Below are positions 33,880 through 45,030 of a stretch of 64,000 bases of DNA, piece after piece. The translations under genes were made by a program, and so were the position numbers. The number at the start of each line of letters is the position of its first letter. The first letter of the stretch is position 1. The notes below the pieces were generated by a model that was not told where the DNA came from, did not search any database, and saw only the letters and a list, made by a program, of their open reading frames with translations. Source of the DNA: Corinectria fuckeliana. Lineage: Eukaryota; Ascomycota; Sordariomycetes; Hypocreales; Nectriaceae. The DNA is taken from contig WPDH01000292.1 in assembly GCA_019137255.1 (NCBI GenBank), forward strand, positions 1 to 64,000, given 5' to 3'.

Positions 33880-36787
33880 TCAGCCCCAGAGAGGAGCAGT
33901 CACTTCGACCGCTCGCTCTACTACCGCCCTTACTCTGTCGGCAAAGATCTTGTTGGTACATTCCACCTCGAGGTCCTCTAGCCACACCGTGGCGGCCATT
34001 CTGTCCACCTTGATAGATACGGCTGGAACGGGGATGCCGATCTTGTGCAACCGCTCAATCTCCTTGCGCTGCTGCTCCTCCAGTTCCGCGTTCGCATCGT
34101 CGTCCTCGACTTTCATGGCGTCCTCGTCGCGGGGCTCGTCCTTGGCGGAGGCGTCTTCGTCCTTGGCCAGCGGGGCCAGCTTGGGCGTCGCGACAGGCGC
34201 GACGTTGTCCTGGCCGAACTGGGCCTCGAGGAACCACAGCAGCCGCTCGAGGCGCTCCTCGGGGCTCGGGGTGCGGTGCGGGTTCTTGGCCGGCAGCTCG
34301 TGGGTGTGCGGGTGATTGGCGGAGGAGCGCTTCACTGCGGCCGGCGAGCTCTCGACGGAGAAGAGCACCGCCATGACGGAGTCGGCGATGCCGTCGTTGA
34401 GCATGTTGCCCTCCCACTCGAGCTCGACTTCGCCGTTGGTGCGGTACCGGACGGCCACGCAGCCCATGATGAGGTAGGCCGCGACGAGGCTGGCGACCTC
34501 TTCGTCAGCATCCTCGAGCTTGGTGTCTTCCCCGTCGACTTCGATGTCATCCCCGTTGGTCTGGCCGTTGCCGCCGTGGCGCATCTCGGGCAGCTCCTCG
34601 ATGGTGCCGAACGTGCCCTCGAGCGCCCAGCGAACGAGGTCCACGCCCGCGGCGCTGAGTGTCAGCCGCTGCTTGCAGGTGATGGTGGTGGTGTTGAGGC
34701 CTGCGTACTCGCGCAGGTCCTCGGGCGCCATGAGGGACAGCTTGAAGTCGTTCTGGACAAGCACGCCGGTGACGAGCGAGGCCGATGCCGCCACGTCCGT
34801 GTCTATGCCCTGGGGCGGCTGGATGGAGGCGAGCTTGCCGACGACCTTGGCCGTCTTGTCGGCCTTGAAGGGGATGCGCAGCTCCTCGCAGTTGCGCGGC
34901 GAGAAGATCTTGACCTTTGTGGTTTTGCTGGCGTTGAGGGAGAGGAGTTTGGACTTGAGACGCATCATGTTGTGCTGCTCACCGTGGACGAGGATCTAGA
35001 TGGAAGAAGTGTCAGCTCTGGTTGGTACACGAAAAACACGAACAACCTGGGCGACGTACCACAACTGGTGCTGCAACCTCCTCGATGAACTCGCGGTTCT
35101 CGACGCCGTCGACGTGGGCAGCAAAGGAATACTCGGCAACACTGCACCGCCGCGGGAGGAGAACCTTCTCGCCGTCACCGCCAGGCGCTCGGCGGGCGCC
35201 AGCCATGCTGCGAGACATGACGGCCTGGATCTGGTCCGGTTCCTGCATGATTTGCTTTGCCATGGTGCCCTCAACGCTATAACCGGTGATGATAACGCCG
35301 TTCTTCTCGCTCGGTGCCCATCGCTCCAGCAACTCGCGACTCACGCCATTTTGGAGCATACCCGGGCTGGCAAGCATGACACACCCGCCTACGTCATCGA
35401 AACGGTCGAGATTCTTGAGGGAGCGGATATACTTGAAGTCCCAAGGGCCACCCTTGCCGGCTCCGTCACCGGAAGCTTCTGCCTCGGCCATGCGCTCTCG
35501 GAAGAGGCGCTTGATGTTGTCGTTCATAGCACCGACGTAAGTCTGGTACACCAGCATACATTTCCGCGCCAGGTTACTAGCGTAGTATATGGGATACCGT
35601 TGAAACTCGGCGTGCTTTCCCCAGTACTCGTCGAGAATGAGTAGCAGCTCCTGAGCTCGTCCCAGTGCGAACACGGGCATGAGAACGCGACCGCCACGGT
35701 TGAGGATCGACGTGATGGACTTCATCAAAGCCTGCTCTCTCTCGAGACGCGGGACGTGGGAGGCAATGCCGTAGGTAGACTCGGTGATGAGCACATCGAT
35801 CTTGACGCCCTTGGGGACCTCGGCAGAGACAAGATGTCGATCTTGCTCTCGGGAGTAGTCGCCTGTGAAGAAAATGTTGAGACCGGCGATCTCGATGAGG
35901 AACATGGCTGCTCCGAGAACATGGCCAGCAGGATAGGGGGTGATCCGAATTGAAGAAATGGTATGGGTAGTATGGTAGTCAATGGCTTCGATCTGGGGGA
36001 ATGTGTTGAGATGGTCTTGCTCCGTGTAAACAGGTTGTGACGTCGGGTTAGAGGATGTGTTTCCCACTCGCACGCTGTCCTGAATCAGCCACTTGTAGAT
36101 GGCCTTGGTAGGATGTGTCATGAAGACGCGACCCCGGAAGTTGGTCTTTGCGAGCACGTAGGGCAACGAGGCCGCATGGTCGACGTGGAAACTATTGCTG
36201 ATTAGCCTTCCTTCTCTCGAGGGGTGTGCGTGGCCGGAGGCTTGACGATGGGTTTCAAGGGCAGGACGGCATCACAGGGCGATAAACAGGGACGTCGGTA
36301 AACGAGGGGAGACTGTATTGTATTCATCTGGCATACGGGATGGAAAAATATCACACAAGCAATGACTCTGAACAGGGGCAGCACTGTCCGGTCCCATCAC
36401 AAGATCACCAATGTTGTCCACCGCCCTGTCCAGCCAGTATCGTCGAAAGGGGGAGAGAGGAGGGTGCGCTTACTGGCTGATGAGAAGCACATCGACGGTG
36501 CTGAGATCAAAGTCGTCGTAGAACGGCAGCGCGGCAAGGCCATCGTAGGCGGGATGTTGGCCGGCATCGAGCTGGTGGGTATAGCGGTTAGACTGGTTCG
36601 CCGCAGGAGCTCTGAGCGCATCTCAACTGCTTACCATGACCGTCTTCCCCTTGTACTGGATGATGTGACATGATCGGCCGACTTCGTTGCCGCCTCCGAG
36701 GCAGAGGAACATGAGCTCGTCGGAAGGATCTACGGGCTCCTCCGCAGCCGCCGTGTTCATCGCGGACGCCTTTCGCTTGGACGCCAT
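33880..36787 (-). CDS. YSH1: mRNA 3'-end processing endonuclease Ysh1/CPSF73 (832 aa)
   Basis: This is a metallo-beta-lactamase/beta-CASP nuclease that cleaves pre-mRNA before polyadenylation in the cleavage and polyadenylation factor. Exons (minus) are 36635-36787, 36474-36571, 35060-36191 and 33880-34995. The zinc motif HFHVDH is His84, His86, Asp88 and His89; the codon for His84 is split by intron 2. His174 (PYPAGHVLGA) and Asp195 (FTGDYSRE) complete the site. The beta-CASP domain and the FAAHVDG segment are intact. The C-terminal CPSF73-100 domain is long and contains an acidic Lys/Glu/Asp stretch. Intron 2 is 282 bp, much longer than most here. It is head-to-head with TAF4. Confidence 0.97.
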
Positions 36788-37371
36788 GGTCGCAGACACC
36801 TGATGATGGTTGGTCTACCACTTCACATCAGTAGAGAAAGGGTCCCTGGAGTATCAATTCAGCAATCGCTAGGACCGCGCGCGAAAGCAGCTGGGACTTT
36901 GCGATGCAGCAATGCAAGCAAAGGACTGGAGTCTCGCGAGCAATGAATCCAGGTACAAAGGCATTCGCTGGTGGATGTGTGAAGGGCGGTTAATTCTCGG
37001 CACAATACTTACTTAGCTGCCAAGGAGGGAGGCGGCTCAAACTCACGTGACCTTAAAACTACGCGACTCTCGTTTGGGACTCAAAGCTCTCTCCTTCACG
37101 CTCGAGGCAGAGAAGCACTCATCCCGATACGCGACGACACTCAGCGCCTCCATCTCGCGGCGCACTATCTCTGCTACCCTCCGTCGAAGTGTTCTCGCGT
37201 GGAACGCACCTCCAACTCCCCCGAGAGGACCGCCCACATTGAGCGCGTCGGATGGGAGGTGCCGCGACTGACGTGACAGGCTTCCCTGCCTGCTGAGCTC
37301 ACCCTCACTAGCCTCCGGTTCCTCCTCTCTTTCGTCCATACCTCGAAGGACTCTGATTCAGGGCCGTCGCC
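36788..37371. promoter_or_regulatory. Divergent promoter YSH1/TAF4
   Basis: 584 bp lie between two head-to-head start codons. It contains a palindromic TCACGTGA core (37043-37050), the strongest E-box in the window, and otherwise no recognised element. Confidence 0.5.
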
Positions 37372-39320
37372 ATGGCTCAACCCCAGCCGCAGGCGCAGAT
37401 CCCGCCGCGCGCGTTCTCGCCTCCGCAACACTCGCCGTCGCCGGCCGCGCCTCAGTCGAGCTTTGCGCTGCCTCCCAACAAACGAGTTCGCACCGATGGT
37501 CCTCCGTCGCAGCCCGAGTCGCCATACGCTACATCGCCCTATACTGCGAGCCCTGTAGCAGCTGGGACGCCCCCAGCGGGTGCAGGATCGCCGGCATACG
37601 CGCACAGCCCGGCCCTGCCGGGGGCGTATTCTACGCCGTACACAAACGGGCACACCACGCCTGGTCTAAATCTCCCGGACGCGCGATCGAACTCGACACC
37701 TCCCATACCACAGCCACACCATATGCAAATTCCCATGCCTCAATACACTACGGCGACGCTGGCTCCTGGGCACCCTCAAGGTGTTCACACCCCGGGACCA
37801 ACCGTGATGGGACCTCCACAACGACCCGCCGAGCGACCGACCAAGGATTACGAGTACGACGTCACCGATTCGCTAGCCGGCACTGGTATCGACCTGAGAG
37901 CTGAGGAACAGTACATGAATGACCTGTACTCGAACAACTTTGATGCCAACGAGGCAAGGACGGGGTTTGCGCATCACCCTCCAGGACCTAAATCTACGTT
38001 CTATGGAGCTGGGCCCGCAAACCAGCCTCCCCAGTCCGCGCCTGATCAATCCCAAAATCAGTTTGCAGCCCAGCAAGCCGAGAGGGCCTGGTCAGAGTCG
38101 TCGATGCGGCTTGCGGTACAGAGAACTCAGGAGATAAGCGACCCGTTTCTCTTGGTGGCTATGTTGCATCGACGGGCGGAGAAGATTGCGAGAGAGCACC
38201 ATCTCAGTCTCAACCTTGATCTCAAGAATAACAGCCAGACGATAGGGAAGATGAGGCTCCCTGAACAGTTTCCCCAGCCGCGGGTCACTGTCAAGATTAC
38301 CCCTGGCCCGGATTCGACCATGGTGCACACGACGGGTTCCTACATTCCCCAAGATGCATATCTGGTTGATCAGCTTGCCTTGATGTCGATAGGGACCAAG
38401 CAACGGCTGCGTGAGCTGGTGGAAGATGCCAGCGTCATCGCAACCAATCGCCAGAAGACGTCACATGGCGATGTCCCTGACGACTGGACACCTGCCGCGG
38501 CGCCAATGAATGTAGAGCCTCTAGAACTTGACGTGGTTGCAAAGGATAGCGTGGATGCGGGTGCTACTGGCTCGGACGAGGCGAATTCGCGAAAGCGTAA
38601 GTAGACTCGGGGAGCCGCCGTTTAATCTACGCTTGCTCACACTTCACAGGTTCCGTCGACGCAGCCGGCTTAGGAAACGACCCGCCACCTGTCAAGCTAC
38701 CCAGGATCGCGTCATACATGATGACTACGATGCGTGAGTTGGCACGACAAGAACGTGAGTGGGAAGAGGCTCGATTGCGAAAGCGCGAGCATCGCAAGAA
38801 TGGCATCACAGACTCGGGAACAACGACGTCTCGGGCCGGTAGTGTGGCACCTGGGACGCCGGGTACTGTAGCGCCAGAGCCAGAGAAGGCGTTGACCAAG
38901 AAAGAAATGAAGAAAAACCAGGCTCTCAAGGCGGCCGAGGCCAACAGCCACGCCAACCAGAACATGACGAGTAGCATGTTTGCCGGGTTGGGAGGCAAAG
39001 GCGGTCTGTTCGGCAAGAAGAAAACGGGCAAGACGTACGACTGGATGAATGTGGGCCGTGGCGGAAGCGGTGCTAGCACACCTAGTAGGAACACGCCCGG
39101 CCCCGGCAAAGGAGCCGGAGGTCCGGGCAGCGCCGCAAGCCTCGCGAGCATGGCCATGACGACGGAGGGCCGGAACCGACTCGGCACGTGGCGAGAGGAC
39201 AAGGAGAAGGGGCGAAACATTCAACTGCGAGACTGGGTCACGGTGCTAGAGCGCGACGGCAGGGAACACCGAGCACTCCAGCGGGCATACATGAATCTGG
39301 ACACATCAAACCCCAGATAA
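37372..39320 (+). CDS. TAF4: TFIID subunit TAF4 (631 aa)
   Basis: TAF4 is a histone-fold subunit that pairs with TAF12 and scaffolds TFIID at RNA polymerase II promoters. Exons are 37372-38596 and 38650-39320. The N-terminal 155 residues are Pro/Ser/Gln-rich and probably disordered. The TAF4 domain runs from about residue 170: GTGIDLRAEEQYMNDLYS, STFYGAGPANQPPQ, the helix RAWSESSMRLAVQRTQEISD, and VDQLALMSIGTKQRLRELVE. The C-terminus has the YMMTTMRELARQEREWEEAR coiled helix, a Lys-rich part, and NIQLRDWVTVLERDGREHRA. The length fits filamentous-fungal TAF4. An intron near the middle of the conserved region joins in phase. It is divergent from YSH1. Confidence 0.93.
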
Positions 39321-39488
39321 AAACAAGGTGAATTGGCGAGTAATGGAAGAATAGGGACCGGGGGAATTGGGCAACGGAGAACGGGAGGCATAAGGGCAAA
39401 GACCGAGGGGAGATACCCTGCGCCGTGTATGTTTTGTGAGGTTTTGACTTAGCCCGGCGTTATCTTGAGGCATACTTAGGGAAAGGCA

Positions 39489-39534
39489 GGATGCAGGCAG
39501 TGCAGGATGCAGGCAGTGCAGGATGCAGGCTGCA
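39489..39534. repeat. 16-bp tandem repeat, 2.9 copies
   Basis: The unit GGATGCAGGCAGTGCA occurs twice perfectly (39489-39504, 39505-39520) and a third time with a 2-bp deletion to 39534. It lies downstream of TAF4. Confidence 0.95.
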
Positions 39535-39812
39535 AAGCGAGCAAGCAAGATGAAGGCGTGGAGAGGAGACGACGGGGATGGAGGCATGCCATGTCGCGCC
39601 GAATCGTCGCAGTGGCTCGTGTAGAATCTAGTCTTTCTGAAGTTTGAGAGGCACGGGGGAATGGAGAATTGGAGGCCAATACCAGGCCTAAGGGCAAGGA
39701 GGCAAATTGGGGAAGTGGGAAAGCCCAAACGAGAGAAAAAGAAAAAGAGTTAAAACATTTTGAACTGGGTCTATAATGCAGCATTCCCTTTGGTGACAAG
39801 CGCATTCCTCTT

Positions 39813-39880
39813 GAGTGAATGAGTGAACGAGTGAGTAAGCGAGTGAGTGAGCGACTGAGTAAGCGACTGAATGACTGAAG
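39813..39880. repeat. GAGT/GACT minisatellite-like tract
   Basis: Imperfect 4-bp units (GAGT, GAAT, GACT) alternate with AAGC and GAAC over about 68 bp. It is a simple sequence repeat in the TAF4-NIT2 spacer. Confidence 0.8.
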
Positions 39881-40104
39881 GAAGGTCAGTTGAGGCAAGT
39901 TCAGAAGGGCTTCACTTTGCTGGCGTCAAAAAGTGGGACTATGGTGGCATATGTTCCCCTCCCTTCTCAACCTCGACGCCAAAGACAACGTCACTACCTA
40001 CACTCTTCAAGCCAACGCTCGGCACAACAACTAGCGAGTCACAGCTAGCCCCATTCCTCACTAAGCAGCAGGCCTCGAGAAAGAAGCCAAGAAGGCCAGA
40101 CACT

Positions 40105-41551
40105 ATGGCAATTGCGGTAAGTGGGCGAGCAATCAATCACCTTCTCTTGGATGGAGGCGAGAAGAGACGCATGATTGGATCTCTCAACTCGGCCGTTGGA
40201 TCTTTGGCTGACGCGAATGTGGGGGATGCGAAACAGGCTCTCGGCCAGATCTGCGCCACGTCGTCGATCAAGGGAAACCTGGATCAATGTGTTAGACTGA
40301 TAGGGAGGGCGGCGGCTGGAGGGGCCAAGGTGCGTTCATCTTGTTGGTGAATACTCCCGTGAGACAGGCATGGGCAGGGCCGACATGAGGCCGCTCGATG
40401 GCACTCGATGGCCCTCGATGAGACCTCAGGCCCCCCCTTCTTTCTGCCTCTCTAAAGCATCTCGCTGGAACACTTCTGTTCTTTCTTTCCCCAGACACGA
40501 TGCCCCCTCCAGTCTCACTCATACTCACACAGTATTCTTACTTCGCTTACTTACTTACCAACGCCATACATGTCCTAGATCATCTTCCTGCCCGAAGCCT
40601 CCGACTACATCGCCCTCAACGCCCAGAACTCGCTCGAGCTTGCGGAGCCACAGTCGGTCTCTCCCTTCGTCAAGGGGCTCGAGGACGCCGCCCGCGCGCA
40701 CAGCATCGCCGTCCACGTGGGCATCCACCACAAGCCTGCCGCGGACGGCAAGCTGCTGAACCGGAATCTGTACATCACCGCCGACGGCGTCGTCCAGGAC
40801 GCGGCGACGTACGACAAGCTGCACGTCTTCGACTACGGCGCCCTCAAGGAGAGCGCCACGGTGCAGCCCGGCCCGTCGCTGACTGCGCCCTTCGACTCGC
40901 CCGTCGGCCGCGTCGGCAGCCTCATCTGCTTCGACCTGCGCTTCCCCGAGGCCGCCCTAGCACTCGCCCAGCCCGGCCCGAACAGCCCGTGGGCGCACCG
41001 GCCGGCGCAGATCCTGACGTACCCGAGCGCCTTCACGCTGCGGACGGGCGTTGCGCACTGGGAGACGCTGCTGCGCGCGCGGGCGATCGAGACGCAGAGC
41101 TGGGTGGCGGCCGCGGCGCAGGTCGGCTGGCACAACGAGAAGCGGGCGAGCTACGGCCGGAGCCTGCTGGTCAACCCTTGGGGCGAAGTAGTGCTCCGGC
41201 TTCGGGGCGTGGTCGAGAAGAACGGTGTTCCCGAGGGCACCGCCGAGGACGGGGCCGTCGAGGAGCTGGGCTTTGTCGAGATCGACTTGGACCTGTGGGA
41301 ACGGGTCCGCAGTGAGATGCCGCTGAAGCGAAGGACGTGAGTGAATCCCCCCTTTCTTTTGGCTTGCTTGCTTGTCTGGCTGTCTCTGCTTGGAGTCCCA
41401 CATTCTTGGCTTCCTGCCGTGTCTTTGGTTTGTTTCGACGTGTCTCTGTGCCGCTGCCGCTCAGCGGAGCACTGCAGTGGCTTGCTGGCTGACTCGACAC
41501 AGAGACGTCTATCCCGAGCTGGCCCCTACTGGCTCAGCATCGTCCTCGTAG
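40105..41551 (+). CDS. NIT2: Nitrilase-family deaminated-glutathione amidase (303 aa)
   Basis: Enzymes of this branch (yeast Nit2, human NIT1) hydrolyse deaminated glutathione formed by side reactions of transaminases. Exons are 40105-40116, 40237-40329, 40579-41336 and 41503-41551. The Glu-Lys-Cys triad is Glu41 (FLPEASDY), Lys115 (TYDKLHVFDYG) and Cys152 (LICFDLRFPE). HWETLLRARAIETQSWV and EKRASYGRSLLVNPWG match the family closely. The first exon codes for only MAIA. The last exon is short and supplies the conserved RRTDVYPEL tail; without it the frame stops two codons after the splice donor. Intron 1 (120 nt) is open and in frame, so retention would insert 40 residues. No targeting signal is seen. 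Confidence 0.92.
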
Positions 41552-42398
41552 AGCAGAGGTCGGTGAGCCACCCTAGTCAAGACATATATGGGGATCGCCG
41601 TACTTACGCACACCGATCAGACGTATCTATGAAGCTATATTAGTGAAATTCTAAAAAGGTAGTTTCCTCCAAAGTACCGCGCCATTATGTCCTGACCTGT
41701 GGGATGAACAGTTCCAAGATGGAGTCGACAGTATCGTATGCCGCCGTGATGTGAGTGAGCAGTTTGTCGGACAATGATACGCCGAGACTACAGCAACGCC
41801 ACCATAACTGCCCGATGTCTCTGCCGCTGTGGTCCGTGGGAGGACGTTCGCCTTACCGCACCGGCGCCCAGGAGGTCGGGACCTGCACGTACGCATATGT
41901 ATACCCAGCTTCGGCATATGGCATCCATAACTAAGTACGTGGTATCCCATCAGTCGTCTTCCGGGAGGCGAAAGAACCTGTACCAGGTTGTCGGGACGGC
42001 AAACAGGGACCAGCGGCGACTAAACCGCAGTCCCCTAGCCCCGGGAACCGGGAACCGGTGACGGATGGACGCGCTTTGCGGTGGCAGGGCCGCTACAGGG
42101 TCTTGCAAACCCAGGGGTTTCCGTGTGTCGTCTCCATCTCGCTGGGCTGAAGCGAGCGCCGAGGGAGTGGGCGGGGTTGAGTTCGGGGTTTGTTGTTGTT
42201 CGTACTCGGTCGGCTACCATCAGCTCGGCTAAGGCTTCGACGAGGGGGGTTGGGAAAAGTCTGGAAGTGAAAAAGAAAGAAAAAAATGTCCCAGGGGGGA
42301 AGGGGTTGTCGTCCCGGCTTTTCTCTTTGCCCTTGTCTTTATGAGCTATGACCTGCTGGTTTCCTTGGGACCCTGGCAGTTGTCTCCATGAAAAAGAC

Positions 42399-42422
42399 GG
42401 TAGGTAGGTAGGTAGGTAGGTA
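42399..42422. repeat. (GGTA)6 microsatellite
   Basis: Six uninterrupted GGTA units in the gene desert. Confidence 0.95.
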
Positions 42423-43902
42423 TCTTTGCTTTGCCTGGATGCCGGATCAGGCATGAGAGAAAAAGAGAACAACGTATTCGTACGGCCGCTCTGCGGTATC
42501 TACCTGTTGAAAGGCCCGATGACAGAGAGACGGGAAAGCCCACATTACACGTCTCACTCAGCAGCTTTTCCGGAGCGAATAACGCCGTTGTCAGTCGGTC
42601 GTCGCATCATGATGTCTCAGCGGGCGACGGATGATGGGCACCCAGAAAGAAGCAACTCTGAATGAACCGAGCAACCAACCGAGCGTCTTCGCGTACCGTG
42701 TTTGCCCCCAGGTAGTGCTTGCTGTACGAAGTACACGTACACACGTATGTACCGGCCGGCGTTCTTGGGTGAACGAATTGGACTTTGTCAACTCGTCCGC
42801 CCTCTCACCCCCTCCCCCTTCTCGTTGCGGATAACTGAGCAGTCGAGCTAATGCGGCATCGGGGAGTTGGCGTTGGTTACCGACGGGGAGGAACGCATGC
42901 TTGTCGACGGCAGCGCACCCCGGCCGTTACCCGTCGTAGTGGCCCCGAGGTGCTGGGTGAATGAATGGGTGGCCCAGCCCATCTCGTCTCATCATCTTGT
43001 TCCGTCTGCCGATCTAGCAAGCCTCGAGGTGAGTGAGCGGTCGCGCCGTGACGACTTGGAATATGATTGGCGACGGGCTGGGGCTTGCCTGATGCTGTTA
43101 CTGGACGCCTATATGGATATCCAGTTCGACGGACAAAGCTCAGGCGTCGAGGATGGCCTCATCCTTCCAGCAGTATCGTCATCACTACGGAAGTAGCAGA
43201 CTGCATGTACGTAGTACGTAGGTATGTGCTACTGTGTACGTGCAGCAGCAAGCCCGCCAGCCAGCCACCTACAGTACTTACCATCTATGTACAATATCGG
43301 CCATCCCTGGCTATAGCCGTTCTGCCACGATGGGAGATCTCGCGTTTCCAATTCTCCGGGCCCTTTGACGAGACAAGCCCAAAACGCAACTCAATCTCGC
43401 CTGCCATCTCGCGTAGCTACCATCTCGCCTGTCCCTGTCCCCTCCAGGCATCCATCCAGTTTGGCACGGGACGTATCTATGTACCTACGTATTGTCTGGT
43501 ATTCCGCCCCTCCTTCCCCCCAGCCTTCCCCCCCCCCCCAGCCTTCCCGACAAGCCACATTCCCATGCTCCCCGGGGGCAGAGGAAGACGACCTTTTGCC
43601 TCTCCACCCCTGGCCCTGTCCCTGTCCCTTGTTCTCTGGTAGATGTCCACCTTTTTCTTCCTTTTCCCTTTTTTTTTTTCTTTCGTTTCCTTTTTCTCGA
43701 ATTTACTAGTACAGTTTACATCCCCATGCCCTGTCAAATCGTGTCCCATACCATGACGCACAAACCCCCTTGCCCTTGCCAATCCACCTCCACAGCTGGT
43801 ACGGAGTACGTGGGTAGTATTTCCGCATGCACTGTACCTATGTACCTATGCAAGTACCATCGTGTGGATGTACACGCACAGCTCCCTTGCAAGCGCACCG
43901 TT

Positions 43903-43921
43903 GCAGCAGCAGCAGCAGCAG
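43903..43921. repeat. (GCA)6 microsatellite
   Basis: Six GCA units in the gene desert; a chance open frame reads through them as poly-Ala/Gln/Ser but no gene is supported. Confidence 0.9.
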
Positions 43922-45000
43922 TAGCGGGCACCATGGGGCATGCAAGGTACCCGAACCCGACCTGATTCCGCTTTTTTTCTTCTCTCCACTTTCTCCTCGC
44001 TGCGGGCCCCAGTTCCCGAGTCCCAGCGCTCCGGACCCGGGTAGCCCGCCTGCATTAGCCCGTCCCCATCGCCCCCTTCCCCATCGCACAGTGAGGAAAC
44101 CTGAGCCCTCATCGATGTCATCCTCAGGTACCCAAGTACAGTACCCACCTCAAACCCGACCCCCTGGAAAGGCACCTGCAGCCGTCACTGCAGACACACC
44201 CACAAGGGGGATGGGGGACGCCCCATGCTTTCTTTTCCCTAGGATGCAATCCTTTACTCCGTAGCAAGAGATTGAGATGCAACCAGAACACGACCAGAAC
44301 ACGACCGGGTTCAGGGGTAGGTGGGGGGGGATACATAATGTACACGACCTGTCACTGTCATCTCGCAGCAGCGGTGGCTCGATTTACATACCCAGCGCAT
44401 TGGATTGTGGGTTTTCCTTTTCCTTTCTTTTCTTTCTGGCGCCGCTCCAGAAGCATTTCGCATTGCGGCATGATAATCTAACCAATTTGGAATATCTCAA
44501 TGCCCGCCTAGGATTATCTAAACTCTACTCCATGTCTACTTCCTACCTAGTACAAACCGAGACTTGCCCGTTTATTATTAGATAGGTAGCCGTCGAAAAC
44601 AAAACAAAAAAAGCAAAACTTGAGCGAGACAACAACACCAGCCCATGTTGCCTCTTCTTTTCCCTTTCCCTTTCCCATGTCATTTATTCAGACTTTTCAG
44701 GTTGCTTTGTTTGTCCTTTGCTTCGTTTCACCCCTTTCTCTTTCCGGCATCTACTCTCTCGCTTGGCCTTCCGTTTCTTTTTTTATCCTCCGACTGGCTG
44801 AACTGTCGTCCTGTAACCCAGCCCGCACGGGATCGTCCGTCCTCCCCCCAAACCCCCTTGCTGCTTCCCCCCAACCCACGTCCCTTGCGCATCGCGGAAG
44901 CATGAGCATGAATCGGAGGGCGTGTCACGGGCCGTCGCAGAAAGAGACACATATGCAGCCGCGGAAGATTGTCAAGGGAACGAGCGCTCGACGGCGCTAT

Positions 45001-45030
45001 CGTCATCGTCATCATCATCATCACCACCAT
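45001..45030. repeat. CAT-type trinucleotide repeat
   Basis: Imperfect CGT/CAT/CAC triplets in the gene desert. Confidence 0.8.

Larger units (their letters stand above)
39321..40104. other. Intergenic TAF4 to NIT2 with two tandem repeats
   Basis: It holds a 16-bp tandem repeat (39489-39534) and a GAGT/GACT-rich tandem tract (39813-39880). No gene is seen. Confidence 0.65.

Noticed and set aside
34045..35644. Long plus-strand frames (347 and 214 codons) opposite YSH1
   Set aside because: Antisense shadows of a GC-rich coding region; the minus-strand protein has all catalytic motifs.
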